NCBI GenBank assembly: GCA_964349835.1
Contig: CAYGID010000001.1
Location: 89,028 to 153,027 of the forward strand
From: JAQVSH01 sp964349835
GTDB lineage: Bacteria; Bacteroidota; Bacteroidia; Bacteroidales; UBA4181
DNA length: 64,000 nucleotides
Reading direction: 5' to 3'
In this document: in pieces, positions 8,507-17,490 of the stretch
Layout of the letters: the number at the start of each line of letters is the position of its first letter
Numbering within the stretch: the first letter of the stretch is position 1
Program-made: the position numbers and the translations under genes
The notes under the pieces: model-generated
Told to the model about the DNA's origin: nothing
What the model saw: only the letters and a program-made list of their open reading frames with translations
Database searches by the model: none

Positions 8507-9181
8507 CTAATTGGATGATACTGCCTCTTCCGAGAGGATCAGGCCATCCTGCATGGTGAGTTTCCTGTGCGACTTCGCTGCCAGATGCTCATCGTGCGTT
8601 ACAATCACGAAGGTTTGCCCAAAATGGCTGCACAAGGTAAAAAAGAGATTATGCAACTCCTCCTTGTTGTGCGAGTCGAGATTGCCCGAGGGTTCATCGG
8701 CAAACACCACCAAAGGATCGTTGATGAGCGCTCTGGCCACTGCAACACGCTGCTGCTCGCCTCCGGAGAGCTGACCAGGCTTATGGTCGAGCCGCGAAGA
8801 GAGCCCCATGAAGTCGAGGAGTTCCGCGGCCTTTTTTCGGGCCGCATCGGCCGAAAGGCCGGCAATCCAAGCCGGAATGCAGACATTTTCGATAGCAGTG
8901 AACTCGGGAAGAAGGTTGTGAAATTGGAAGACAAAACCTATTTTCCTGTTACGCACCTTGTCGAGAGCCCGTTGCGGCATCCCGGTAACCTTGATTTCGT
9001 CAATAAAAACCTCGCCCGAATCGGGGCGCATTAAGGTACCCAAAATTTGCAACAGGGTGGTTTTTCCGGCGCCACTCGCACCCACAATCGAAACCACTTC
9101 GCGAGAAGGAATAACCACATCAATTCCCTTCAGCACTTGCAGGGAGCCGAACGATTTACAGATTTGTACGGCTTTTATCAT
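8507..9181 (-). CDS. ABC transporter ATP-binding protein, LolD/MacB type
   Basis: This 224-residue ATPase has Walker A GASGAGKTT (about residues 34-42), the signature LSGGEQQRVAVARAL, Walker B with VVFADEPSGNLD, and a terminal TDH switch (VTHDEHLA). Length and the ADEPSGNLD form place it in the LolD/MacB/FtsE class, which powers lipoprotein release or mechanotransmission at the inner membrane. No LolC/LolE-type permease is in the window, so LolD is likely but not proven. It starts 5 bases after tatA and is the last gene of the lipid A/Tat run. It is not a GldA-type ATPase, which would be longer and of a different subfamily. Confidence 0.85.
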   Translation of the reverse strand: MIKAVQICKSFGSLQVLKGIDVVIPSREVVSIVGASGAGKTTLLQILGTLMRPDSGEVFIDEIKVTGMPQRALDKVRNRKIGFVFQFHNLLPEFTAIENVCIPAWIAGLSADAARKKAAELLDFMGLSSRLDHKPGQLSGGEQQRVAVARALINDPLVVFADEPSGNLDSHNKEELHNLFFTLCSHFGQTFVIVTHDEHLAAKSHRKLTMQDGLILSEEAVSSN

Positions 9182-9186
9182 GTGGG

Positions 9187-9762
9187 TCAGGCCTCTTGCG
9201 AAGGCTGCGATGGGTTTTCGGGATCCGTAGCAGGCGCTTCAACCGACGCGGTCTGTTGTCGGTAATAGTAATCGTCCATCACGGGTTCGTCTAACGAAGC
9301 CGAAGAGGTTTGTTCGGAAGGGGCCGCCGAAACGACCGAAACGGCAGTCGGTTGGGGATAATCGGAGAGTTCGGGGGCAGGTTCATCGCCGTTGTAGTTG
9401 CCGGCCGAAGTATCATTGCCCCATTCAGGCGCACTGCCCACAGCGGCAGCACCTGTTAACCAGGTTGCCTGATTAGAATCGGAATCGGCCTGGTTCACGG
9501 CATCGGCCAAATCTTCGGCCGGATTAATGGCCTCCTTTTCGAAAGTTTCGGTGAGATTGCTTTTTATCTCATCCACATCTTTACGCAAATCTGAAAGAAT
9601 CCCCCCGTCGACCGAAGATATCTCACGCTTGATGTCGTCAGATGCTTTTTTAAACTCACGAACCCCCTTCCCGAGCCCTTTTGCCAGTTCGGGAATTTTG
9701 TTCGCGCCAAAAAGGATCAACACAAACAGTAAAATCAGAAATATTTCGCCTCCGCTAATCAT
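9187..9762 (-). CDS. tatA: Twin-arginine translocase TatA-type protein with long acidic tail
   Basis: The N-terminus has the TatA/E layout: a transmembrane helix (about residues 5-20, FLILLFVLILFG), the hinge FGANKIPELAKGLGKG, and an amphipathic helix up to about residue 45. TatA forms the pore-like assembly that moves folded proteins across the inner membrane. The rest, to residue 191, is unusually long and low in complexity, rich in Ser, Ala, Glu, Asp and Pro (for example PAPELSDYPQPTAV). TatA proteins are usually 60-90 residues, so the tail more than doubles the length; a TatB-like role cannot be excluded. No tatC is in the window. It lies 19 bases after lpxA and 5 before the ABC gene. Confidence 0.85.
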   Translation of the reverse strand: MISGGEIFLILLFVLILFGANKIPELAKGLGKGVREFKKASDDIKREISSVDGGILSDLRKDVDEIKSNLTETFEKEAINPAEDLADAVNQADSDSNQATWLTGAAAVGSAPEWGNDTSAGNYNGDEPAPELSDYPQPTAVSVVSAAPSEQTSSASLDEPVMDDYYYRQQTASVEAPATDPENPSQPSQEA

Positions 9763-9781
9763 ATGTTATGGCCTTGGGCAG

Positions 9782-10567
9782 TTAATCATCGAGCAAACCT
9801 TTCAAAATCCCCCTCTTAGAAGAGCGGACAAATTCGATAATGGTGTTTCTCTCTTCGGTGGCATCAAAGTTATCCTCAATAAACCGGATTGCATCAGCAT
9901 AATTCATGCCTTGATTAAACAGTACCCGATAAATATCCTGAATTTCGTTGATTTTATCGTTTCCAAAGCCTCTGCGACGGAGCCCTACGGTGTTAAGACC
10001 ACAGTATGCAAGGGGTTCGCGACCGGCAATGATGTAAGGGGGTACATCTTTTCCTACAAGCGAACCGCCACGGAACATCACGTGTTCGCCCACCTTCACA
10101 AATTGGTGAATCATGGTTCCCCCGCCCAAAATTGTCCAGTCGCCCAACGAAACTTCGCCGGCGATTCCGGAGTAGTTTACCAGCACACAGTGGTTGCCCA
10201 CTACGCAGTCGTGGGCAACATGAGTATAGGCCATCAGGAGGCAGTCGGTTCCCACAAGGGTTGTGCCCTTCGAAGCCGAACCTCTATTCACGGTGGCACA
10301 CTCGCGCACAGTGGTGCGGTCGCCAATCTGAGCAAGGGAGTACTCGCCGTTGAACTTAAGGTCTTGCGGAATGCCGGCAATTACGGCACCGGGAAAAATG
10401 CGGCAGTCGTTCCCGATTCTGGCACCATCCATAATAATGGCGCCTGATCCGATCCAACAATTATTACCAATCTGCACATCGGCCGAGATATTTGCAAAGG
10501 GCTCAATGACTACGTTTTCGCCGAGCTTTGCATCGGGATGAACAAAAGAAAGGGGGTGTATATTCAT
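9782..10567 (-). CDS. lpxA: Acyl-ACP--UDP-N-acetylglucosamine O-acyltransferase
   Basis: LpxA transfers a hydroxyacyl chain from ACP to the 3-OH of UDP-GlcNAc, the first step of lipid A synthesis. The 261-residue protein starts with hexapeptide repeats (HPDAKLGENVVIEPFA, GNNCWIG), has the conserved AYTHVAHDCVVGN segment with the catalytic His (about 120-126), and ends in the C-terminal helical domain (residues about 190-261). Length matches the family. It follows lpxC/fabZ by 13 bases within the operon. Confidence 0.96.
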   Translation of the reverse strand: MNIHPLSFVHPDAKLGENVVIEPFANISADVQIGNNCWIGSGAIIMDGARIGNDCRIFPGAVIAGIPQDLKFNGEYSLAQIGDRTTVRECATVNRGSASKGTTLVGTDCLLMAYTHVAHDCVVGNHCVLVNYSGIAGEVSLGDWTILGGGTMIHQFVKVGEHVMFRGGSLVGKDVPPYIIAGREPLAYCGLNTVGLRRRGFGNDKINEIQDIYRVLFNQGMNYADAIRFIEDNFDATEERNTIIEFVRSSKRGILKGLLDD

Positions 10568-10580
10568 GGTGATGATATTA

Positions 10581-11981
10581 TTACGCTTTGTTTTTAATAA
10601 TCTGAGCCATCAGTTCGCCTTCCGAAACGAGGGTTTCGCCTACAAAGGCCTGACCAAACATCATTACGATACCCCTGCGGATATCTTCGGTAAGTTCAAG
10701 CTTGAGAATCAGGGTGTCGCCGGGAACTACCTTCTTTTTAAACTTCACTTTATCGATTTTCAGAAAGTAGGTGGAGTAGTGCTCCGGATCGGGAACGGTG
10801 CTCAAGGCAAGGATACCTCCCACCTGCGCCATGGCTTCTATCTGTAAAACGCCCGGCATAATCGGCTCATCGGGGAAGTGACCCATGAAGAAGGGTTCGT
10901 TCATGGTGACGTTTTTTACCCCCACCACCGAGCGCTCATCGAGATAAATGATTTTGTCGACCAAGAGCATAGGAATACGATGCGGAAGAATATTCTTGAT
11001 GCCGTTTACATCGTAAACCGGCGTTTGCATGGGATCGTAAACCGGAATCCGGACTTTAGCAGACTCTTTTCGAATGAGTTGTCGTACATGTTTGGCCAGT
11101 TCGGTATTGGCAAGATGACCCGGACGCCTGGCAACTACACGGCCCACAATGGGCATCCCGATAAGCGAAAGGTCGCCTACCAAATCGAGCAGTTTGTGGC
11201 GGGCAGGTTCGTTGTTGTAGTGCAGTTCCAGATTGTTCAGCACCCCTTCGGGCTTCACCCTGAGATTCGCCATATTGAACAGTTCGGCCAGATGCGACAA
11301 TTCGGAGGGGTCCATGGCCTTCTCGGCGATCACGATGGCATTCTGCAGATCGCCTCCTTTAATGAGATTGTGTTTGAAGAGCGCCTCCACTTCGTGCAGG
11401 AACACAAAAGTGCGACACATGGAGATCTCCTTTTCAAAATCGGAAATTGCGGGGAGCGAAGCGTACTGGCTTCCCAACACCTTCGAATTATAGTCGATCA
11501 TCACATCGGCACTGAAGTGGTCGGCAGGATAGATGCAGATGCTGACACCCCTCTCGGGTTCGTTGTATTCGATAGGTTCCTTAACCACATAAAACGCACA
11601 AGGGGCCTCCTGTTTCACAATGCCTGCCTCGTGAATTGCCTTCACAAGTAAGGAGGAGCTACCGTCCATGATGGGGGCTTCGGGGCCGTTAATCTCTATT
11701 AGGGCGTTGTCGACCGACATGCCGGTCAAGGCAGCTAAAACATGTTCTATGGTGCTAACTTTTGCCCCGTTCTCAACAAGGGTAGTTCCGCGCGAAGTGT
11801 CGGTAACAAACTCGGCAAGTGCGTGAATCAGTGGCTTCGATTCGAGGTCGACCCTACAGAAAACATATCCGTGGTTTACGGGGGCCGGATGAAAGGTCAG
11901 GGTGACAGGCAAACCGGTGTGAAGCCCTTTTCCGGTTACTGACACAGGTTTGCCAATGGTCTGTTGCTGTCTTGCTATCAT
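10581..11981 (-). CDS. lpxC/fabZ: Bifunctional UDP-3-O-acyl-GlcNAc deacetylase / 3-hydroxyacyl-ACP dehydratase
   Basis: Residues 1 to about 300 form the zinc-dependent deacetylase LpxC, with STIEHVLAAL (zinc His) and HKLLDLVGDLSLIG (zinc His and Asp). The remainder is a FabZ hotdog-fold dehydratase with GHFPDEPIMPGVLQIEAMAQ, containing the catalytic His and Glu. The first activity commits to lipid A, the second supplies unsaturated acyl chains, so the fusion couples the two at a branch point. The natural LpxC-FabZ fusion is characteristic of Bacteroidota. It lies 15 bases after lpxD. Confidence 0.96.
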   Translation of the reverse strand: MIARQQQTIGKPVSVTGKGLHTGLPVTLTFHPAPVNHGYVFCRVDLESKPLIHALAEFVTDTSRGTTLVENGAKVSTIEHVLAALTGMSVDNALIEINGPEAPIMDGSSSLLVKAIHEAGIVKQEAPCAFYVVKEPIEYNEPERGVSICIYPADHFSADVMIDYNSKVLGSQYASLPAISDFEKEISMCRTFVFLHEVEALFKHNLIKGGDLQNAIVIAEKAMDPSELSHLAELFNMANLRVKPEGVLNNLELHYNNEPARHKLLDLVGDLSLIGMPIVGRVVARRPGHLANTELAKHVRQLIRKESAKVRIPVYDPMQTPVYDVNGIKNILPHRIPMLLVDKIIYLDERSVVGVKNVTMNEPFFMGHFPDEPIMPGVLQIEAMAQVGGILALSTVPDPEHYSTYFLKIDKVKFKKKVVPGDTLILKLELTEDIRRGIVMMFGQAFVGETLVSEGELMAQIIKNKA

Positions 11982-11996
11982 TGGGTGAAGGTAAGG

Positions 11997-13022
11997 TTAC
12001 AAAAGATTCTTCATCTGTTTCTCGAGTGTTTCCATTCGAGTACGGAAGTCGGCCAAATGTCTGAAGAGAGCCGCTGCACGGAGGTAATCGCGAAGTTTGA
12101 AGGCAGGCGAACCCATTACATCCTCGCCCGATTTCACGTTGCCCATAATTCCCGATTGAGCCCCGATTTTTACATTATCGCCCACTACAGCGTGGCCGGC
12201 AATTCCGACCTGCCCGCCAAACATACAGTGGCTTCCTATCCGTGTCGACCCCGAAATGCCGGTTTGCGAAGCAATCACGGTGTGTTCGCCCACTTCCACA
12301 TTATGCGCAATCTGGATCAAATTGTCGAGTTTGGTGCCCTTCCGAATCCGGGTAGAGCCCATGGTTGCCCTGTCGATGCAACTGTTTGCCCCAATCTCAA
12401 CTTGGTCTTCTATCACTACGTTGCCAATTTGGGGAATCTTTTTGTAGACGCCGTTGTGGGGGGCAAAACCAAACCCGTCGGCACCGATTACGGCACCCGA
12501 ATGCAGAATGCACCCCTTTCCGATGCGACATCCGGCATACACCTTAACACCGGCGTACAGAGTGGTATCGTCGCCCACCTCTACGCCATCGCCCAGATAA
12601 ACCTGGGGAAAGATCCGCACGTTGTTTCCAATGCGTACGTTCCGACCAACTACGACGAAGGCGCCGATATAGGGGTTTTCGCCAATCTGCGCCGATTCGG
12701 AGATGCTCACCTGCGTGTCGATACCTGTTTCGCGGGGTTTGGCCGCTTCGTACAACTCCAGCAGCACTGCCAGCGACTGATAGGGGTCGTCTACTCTGAT
12801 AAGGGTGGTCGAGACCGGCGAAGCAAGAAGCAACTCGTTCGAAACCAACACAACCGACGCTTGGGTGGTGTAGAGGTATTTTTCGTATTTAGGGTTCGAC
12901 AAGAAACAGAGCGTTCCCGGCTTTCCCTCCTCAATTTTTGAAATGCCGCTGACCGTTATCAGGGGGTTGCCCTCAATACGGCCCTGCAGCACGTCGGCAA
13001 TCATTTTGGCAGTGAATTCCAT
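11997..13022 (-). CDS. lpxD: UDP-3-O-(3-hydroxyacyl)glucosamine N-acyltransferase
   Basis: LpxD adds the second hydroxyacyl chain, on the amine, in lipid A synthesis. The 341-residue protein has the N-terminal uridine-binding domain (residues 1 to about 100), a long left-handed beta-helix of hexapeptide repeats, the family motif GADGFGFAPHNG, and QIAHNVEVGEHTVI containing the catalytic His. A C-terminal helix follows (about 310-341). A TACCTTTG box lies 21 bases upstream of its ATG, so it can probably be transcribed independently of the HD gene. Confidence 0.95.
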   Translation of the reverse strand: MEFTAKMIADVLQGRIEGNPLITVSGISKIEEGKPGTLCFLSNPKYEKYLYTTQASVVLVSNELLLASPVSTTLIRVDDPYQSLAVLLELYEAAKPRETGIDTQVSISESAQIGENPYIGAFVVVGRNVRIGNNVRIFPQVYLGDGVEVGDDTTLYAGVKVYAGCRIGKGCILHSGAVIGADGFGFAPHNGVYKKIPQIGNVVIEDQVEIGANSCIDRATMGSTRIRKGTKLDNLIQIAHNVEVGEHTVIASQTGISGSTRIGSHCMFGGQVGIAGHAVVGDNVKIGAQSGIMGNVKSGEDVMGSPAFKLRDYLRAAALFRHLADFRTRMETLEKQMKNLL

Positions 13023-13042
13023 TGAGTCGTGGCAAATTTGGG

Positions 13043-13050
13043 CAAAGGTA
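13043..13050 (-). promoter_or_regulatory. -7 box upstream of lpxD
   Basis: On the minus strand TACCTTTG matches the Bacteroidota -7 consensus exactly. It lies in the 40-base gap between the HD gene stop and the lpxD ATG at 13022. No clear TTTG is found about 19 bases upstream, so strength is uncertain. Confidence 0.5.
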
Positions 13051-13062
13051 AAAATTTATTTC

Positions 13063-14292
13063 TTAGAAAATTCCCTCTTTGGGATAGCAGAGGTAATGCT
13101 TCTCAACCATTTTGGCTAATCCTGCAAGATTTTCCATATCGGAAACCTCGTAAAGGTCGCGAAGGGTTCCATCCTTCATCTGAATCAGGATCTTTGCAGA
13201 GTCGGGATTGTAGGCATGATTCACAATCTGACCCTGAAAAACAAAGTAGGCGGCCTCTTCGGACGAAAGCCCCCAAGCCGCAGAAACGGCATGCCTTCGC
13301 TGCTCAATCAGCGCGTAGTCGAAGGAGTCGGTCTGAATCTCGGTACGAAAGAGCCTGCGGGCCATAAAAGCGTGCGAAAGCCGTGAGAGCACCCTGTCGT
13401 GATGCGAAGCCCAGGTCTTAACCGAAACCAGCACATCGTCGTCGGAAAGCGCCGCATACTGGTTGAGCAGTTGGGAGGGTTCGTACCCTCCGGCTCCGCG
13501 CAGGAAAAAGGCCAGAGCAGGAGAGGCAAAGAGCGACTCGCCTTGGGAGGCCAACCACCGAGCCCTCTCCAAAATTCGGATTAAGAGCATCTCGACCGAA
13601 ATGGCCGTTTTATGATAATAGACCTGCCAATACATTAATCGACGGGCAATCAGAAACTTCTCTATAGAATAAATCCCTTTGGCCTCCACGGCCAACTCGT
13701 CGTTGCAAACGGCAAGCATCTTGATAATTCGGTCGGAACTAACCACCCCCTCAATAACCCCGGTAAAAAAGCTGTCGCGCTTGAGATAGTCGAGTCGATC
13801 CATATCTAATTGCCCGGAAACCAACCGATGGAGAAATTTCTTGTGATACCTGCCGCTGAAAATCTCGATGGCCAGTGAAAGGCGCCCTCCCGTTTGACGA
13901 TTGAGCTCCTCCATAAACATAAGCGAAAGTGTCTCATGCCCGAAACCGGTTACAATCGACGATTCGAGCGCATGAGAGAAGGGGCCGTGCCCGATATCGT
14001 GCAACAAAATGGCAATCATAACTGCTTCGGCCTCGTTGTCGGAGATGTCGCAACCTTTGCTCCGAAGCACATCGATTACCTGATCCATCAGGTGCATGGC
14101 CCCCAAGGCATGTTGAAAGCGGGTATGCTGGGCCCCGGGGTATACAAAGTGGGCCAGCCCCAACTGCCTGATCCAGCGGAGGCGCTGAAACCAAGGGTGC
14201 TCAATCAGCGTAAGGCAGAGCGCCGTGGGAATGCGCATAAAGCCGTGCACCGGATCGTTCACAATTTTCGGCTTATAAGGCAAGTTGACCAT
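13063..14292 (-). CDS. HD-domain phosphohydrolase
   Basis: This protein belongs to the HD superfamily related to dGTP triphosphohydrolases. It shows DPVHGFM near the N-terminus, QHALGAMHLMDQ, and the metal-binding LLHDIGHGPFSHALE, followed by SGQLDMDRLDYLKRD. Such enzymes hydrolyse nucleotide phosphoesters, but the substrate of this group is not established. The start was set at the ATG at 14292 (MVNLPYKPKIVND) and not at 14340, because homologues begin at this point as far as I recall and a promoter-like CATCTTTG lies between the two. It gives 409 residues. Its position upstream of lpxD recurs in Bacteroidales, but no functional link to lipid A is known. Confidence 0.88.
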   Translation of the reverse strand: MVNLPYKPKIVNDPVHGFMRIPTALCLTLIEHPWFQRLRWIRQLGLAHFVYPGAQHTRFQHALGAMHLMDQVIDVLRSKGCDISDNEAEAVMIAILLHDIGHGPFSHALESSIVTGFGHETLSLMFMEELNRQTGGRLSLAIEIFSGRYHKKFLHRLVSGQLDMDRLDYLKRDSFFTGVIEGVVSSDRIIKMLAVCNDELAVEAKGIYSIEKFLIARRLMYWQVYYHKTAISVEMLLIRILERARWLASQGESLFASPALAFFLRGAGGYEPSQLLNQYAALSDDDVLVSVKTWASHHDRVLSRLSHAFMARRLFRTEIQTDSFDYALIEQRRHAVSAAWGLSSEEAAYFVFQGQIVNHAYNPDSAKILIQMKDGTLRDLYEVSDMENLAGLAKMVEKHYLCYPKEGIF

Positions 14293-14317
14293 AATCGGGG
14301 TGAAGATTATACTCCCG

Positions 14318-14325
14318 CAAAGATG
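14318..14325 (-). promoter_or_regulatory. Candidate -7 box of the HD/lpx operon
   Basis: The minus strand reads CATCTTTG, one base off TAnnTTTG. A transcript from it would start near 14311 and carry a short leader before the ATG at 14292; it would exclude the alternative ATG at 14340. No good -33 element is seen. Confidence 0.35.
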
Positions 14326-14386
14326 CCATCTTTTTTTCATTTACGGGTTTAATTGCGTAACATTGCCTCACTAGTAGAGGCACCGT

Positions 14387-16798
14387 ATGTGGTTTTTATT
14401 CAGAAAAGAGATTCAATCATTTTTTTCGTCTCTTGCCGGTTATCTGGTACTTGCCCTGTTTGCTCTGGCCACGGCGCTTTTTCTCTGGATTCTTCCGGGA
14501 CCCCTTAACCTACAGGAGCAGAAATATGCCGTTCTCGACCCGCTATTTGAGATGGCGCCATGGCTCTTTCTCTTTTTGGTACCGGCCATCACTATGCGCA
14601 GTTTTGCCGAAGAGAAAAAGAACGGCACGCTCGACATTCTCTATGCCAAACCGCTGAGCGACTCCTCCCTCATTCTGGGTAAGTTTTTCGGATCGCTTGC
14701 CCTGCTGGGTCTCTCCCTGCTGGTGGTTCCCCTCTATCTGATAACCCTGGCACACCTCTCCTCCCCACCGGGCCAGCTCGACTCGGGCGCTATCTGGGGC
14801 GGCATTCTGGGCCTTTTAATGCTGGGAGGCCTCTATACCGCAGTAGGTATCTTTGCCTCGACCGTCACCAACAACCAGATAGTGGCCTTTTTAACGGCCG
14901 TACTCCTCTCTCTGTTCCTTTACCAGGGATTTGAGTGGATTGCCCTGGCAACCTCCTTCAACAAGGCACCGCTTTTCTGGCAGGAGATGGGACTGCAGGC
15001 TCATTACCACTCAATCCGCAGGGGCGTGTTCGACACGCGCGACGCCCTCTACTGCCTTACGGTTACTGCCGGTTTTCTACTGTTGAGCCATCGGGTACTC
15101 TATCACCGACACGGCAGCGATGCCCTGGCGGGTCGGGCACAAAAAAGAGCGAGCGGCAGGCTACTGTTGGGAATGGCTCTGCTGGCTCTCCTGTTGGTCG
15201 GCTCGCGCTACGGGTTTGTGCGGCTGGACCTTACTTCGGGCCAGCGATTTACCCTTTCGGCTTATACAAAGGAGAGGCTCTCAAAGATAGACCAACCCCT
15301 GAAGGTGACCCTGCTGCTCAATGGAGCACTTCCGGCCGAATTTTCGCGTATGCAACGAGATGTGGAGGAGTTCCTTTGGGAGTGCAATGTCTGGGCTTCG
15401 CAACCGGTTCTGATAGAAAAAGTGAACTGGCAAAAGATGTCGGCTCGCGAACGGGATGAGCAGAGCAACTTCTGGATGGAAAAGGGATTTGTGCCTTTCG
15501 ATGTGGAGGAGAGAGCCCCTGACGGAACGCTGAAAAGGTTGTCGATCTTCCCCGGCATCTACCTCTCCGCAACGAAAGGAGCCATTGCCGTGAACCTGTT
15601 GCAGCACAACAGCCGTGTATCGCTTGGCGATCCGCTGCATTCGGCTATCGAAATGCTGGAATATGAATTCATCTCGGCGCTTCGTACCCTGCAACAGGAG
15701 CAAATAGAAAAGATTGCCTTCCTGGAGGGACACGGCGAATGGAATGAGTGGGAAACGGAGGATATTTCGCGCGAACTCTCGCGTCGTTTTCAGGTTGACC
15801 GGGGCAGCGCTGGCGAGAACTACAACCTGCTGAATGCCTACAAGGTGTTGATTGTGGCCGGACCTAAAAGACCCTTTGCCGAAGCCGACAAGCGGGCAAT
15901 AGACAGTTACCTGATGCAGGGAGGGCGCATCTTATGGCTGGCCGACGGGGTATGGGTCGATACCGACAGCCTCGCCACGGGTCGTACACTAGCCTATGCT
16001 CCCGATTGGGGCGCCGACGATCTCCTCTTTACCTACGGGGTTCGGATTGCCCCTTCGCTACTTCGCGACCGGCAGTGCAGTTTTATGGTTGTGAGCCGAA
16101 GAGGAACCGATGGACAATCGACCCTCACCCCCATTCCCTGGCCTTTTTGGCCCCTGCTCTCGCCCGGCGGAAACCATCCTCTTTCGAAACACAGCGGCCT
16201 GATTCTGGCCCGATATGCCAGCCCCATCGATACCGTTGGCGAAAACCTTGATGTACGAAAAACTATACTGCTGGCTACTTCGAAGAGCGCCCAACTGCTT
16301 TCGACACCTGCTGCCATCGACCTGAACAGCGAAAGCCTTCCCGAAGCAGAGGGGGGGCACTCCTATCCGGTGGCTATATTGCTTGAGGGTCAATTTCCTT
16401 CGCTCTTCCGCAACAGAGAGCCTCTGATTCGTGAGGGTAAGCCGATAACAAAAAGCGAACCCACCCGGATGATTGTGATTTCGGATGCCGATATGATTAG
16501 GAATGAGGTGAAGATGACCCCTTCGGGCCCTATGGTGGCCCCTCTCGGTTACGATGAGGCTACTCGGCAATGGTTTGGAAACAAAGAGCTGATAGCCAAC
16601 TTTGTATACTACTTAGCCGACGAAACCGAACTGGCCGCCTTGCGCAACCGGAGTGTAGCGCAGTATCCTATCGACAGGCTGAAGATGGAGAAGGAGAAGC
16701 ACTTTTGGAAGGCTTTTCATTTGGCTTTTCCGCCTCTGCTTTTGGCTATTGCTGCTCTGGCCGTGACCGCTCTGCGCAGGCGCAGATATGCCCGGTAA
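14387..16798 (+). CDS. GldF-GldG fusion: gliding-associated ABC permease joined to GldG-type protein
   Basis: Residues 1 to about 245 match GldF, an ABC-2 type permease with six membrane segments and the signature EEKKNGTLDILYAKP. After a basic linker (about 245-255) comes a GldG-type part: a membrane anchor (about 255-275), RLDLTSGQRFTLS, a long soluble DUF4350/ABC-auxiliary domain with EGHGEWNEW and a final membrane helix (about 775-798). In gliding Flavobacteria GldF and GldG are separate and work with the ATPase GldA; their precise role in gliding is debated. Here they are one uninterrupted 803-residue chain. No gldA is in the window. It stands alone, divergent from the HD gene and convergent with psd. 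Confidence 0.85.
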   Translation: MWFLFRKEIQSFFSSLAGYLVLALFALATALFLWILPGPLNLQEQKYAVLDPLFEMAPWLFLFLVPAITMRSFAEEKKNGTLDILYAKPLSDSSLILGKFFGSLALLGLSLLVVPLYLITLAHLSSPPGQLDSGAIWGGILGLLMLGGLYTAVGIFASTVTNNQIVAFLTAVLLSLFLYQGFEWIALATSFNKAPLFWQEMGLQAHYHSIRRGVFDTRDALYCLTVTAGFLLLSHRVLYHRHGSDALAGRAQKRASGRLLLGMALLALLLVGSRYGFVRLDLTSGQRFTLSAYTKERLSKIDQPLKVTLLLNGALPAEFSRMQRDVEEFLWECNVWASQPVLIEKVNWQKMSARERDEQSNFWMEKGFVPFDVEERAPDGTLKRLSIFPGIYLSATKGAIAVNLLQHNSRVSLGDPLHSAIEMLEYEFISALRTLQQEQIEKIAFLEGHGEWNEWETEDISRELSRRFQVDRGSAGENYNLLNAYKVLIVAGPKRPFAEADKRAIDSYLMQGGRILWLADGVWVDTDSLATGRTLAYAPDWGADDLLFTYGVRIAPSLLRDRQCSFMVVSRRGTDGQSTLTPIPWPFWPLLSPGGNHPLSKHSGLILARYASPIDTVGENLDVRKTILLATSKSAQLLSTPAAIDLNSESLPEAEGGHSYPVAILLEGQFPSLFRNREPLIREGKPITKSEPTRMIVISDADMIRNEVKMTPSGPMVAPLGYDEATRQWFGNKELIANFVYYLADETELAALRNRSVAQYPIDRLKMEKEKHFWKAFHLAFPPLLLAIAALAVTALRRRRYAR

Positions 16799-16809
16799 TA
16801 GACCCTGAT

Positions 16810-17472
16810 CTACCAGCCGGCAATCGGGGTTACATTGCCCACCACTTTATCGCCCTCTTTCACCGAGATATCGGTATCGAGCGGGAGAAAGAGGTCGACA
16901 CGCGAGCCGAACTTGATAAAGCCCAACTCCTCGCCCTGCACAACGCTTTGACCCTCTTTTGCGTAACAGACCACTCTGCGGGCCACTGCGCCCGCTATCT
17001 GGCGAACCAGGATTTCGCGACCCTTTGCATCCTTGATAACAACCGAAGAGCGCTCATTCTCGGACGACGATTTGGGATGCCAAGCCACTAGGTTTGCCCC
17101 GGGATGATAGGCCGAAAAGACCACAGTGCCACTAATGGCATAGCGATTCACATGCACGTTGAGGGGGCTCATAAAAACTGAGACCTGCAGGCGTTCATCT
17201 TTGAAGTATTCGGGTTCGAACACCTTTGTTACCACCACAACCTGCCCGTCGGCCGGGCAGAGAATCACCGCCTCATCGGGGGTAACAGGACGCAAAGGAT
17301 TGCGGAAAAACCACAACAGGAAGAGAAAAAAGAGGAGCGAAGCGGCAGGCAAAAGCCACGAAAAAAAGTGCGAGGGTTTAAAGAACCAGTAAACGAGTAC
17401 GTTTAACAGGATCAACAGGAATAAGCCACCTGCCAGAATCATGATGCCTTCGTGATGAATTCGAATTTCCAA
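16810..17472 (-). CDS. psd: Phosphatidylserine decarboxylase, short form
   Basis: Psd converts phosphatidylserine to phosphatidylethanolamine. This 220-residue protein is the short form related to archaetidylserine decarboxylases. The N-terminal hydrophobic segments (about residues 12-55) anchor it in the membrane. The self-cleavage site is visible in LGFIKFGSRVD near the C-terminus: cleavage between Gly and Ser creates the pyruvoyl cofactor on the new alpha chain. The conserved HVNRYAISG and AVARRIVCY-like segments are present. It lies 18 bases after cdsA, and both act in phospholipid synthesis. It converges on gldFG with an 11-base gap. Confidence 0.94.
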   Translation of the reverse strand: MEIRIHHEGIMILAGGLFLLILLNVLVYWFFKPSHFFSWLLPAASLLFFLFLLWFFRNPLRPVTPDEAVILCPADGQVVVVTKVFEPEYFKDERLQVSVFMSPLNVHVNRYAISGTVVFSAYHPGANLVAWHPKSSSENERSSVVIKDAKGREILVRQIAGAVARRVVCYAKEGQSVVQGEELGFIKFGSRVDLFLPLDTDISVKEGDKVVGNVTPIAGW

Positions 17473-17490
17473 GATGGTAGGATATGGGGG

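Noticed and set aside
8507..9181. Assignment of this ATPase as GldA, partner of the GldF-GldG fusion.
   Set aside because: The length and the ADEPSGNLD form place it in the LolD/MacB class, and it is in a different operon on the other strand.
9527..10447. A 306-codon plus-strand open frame opposite lpxA and tatA.
   Set aside because: Both minus-strand genes are unambiguous; the plus-strand product has no recognisable domain and mirrors their codon bias.
11964..12941. A 325-codon plus-strand open frame opposite lpxD.
   Set aside because: It is a shadow of the hexapeptide-repeat gene lpxD, whose periodic codons keep the opposite frame open.
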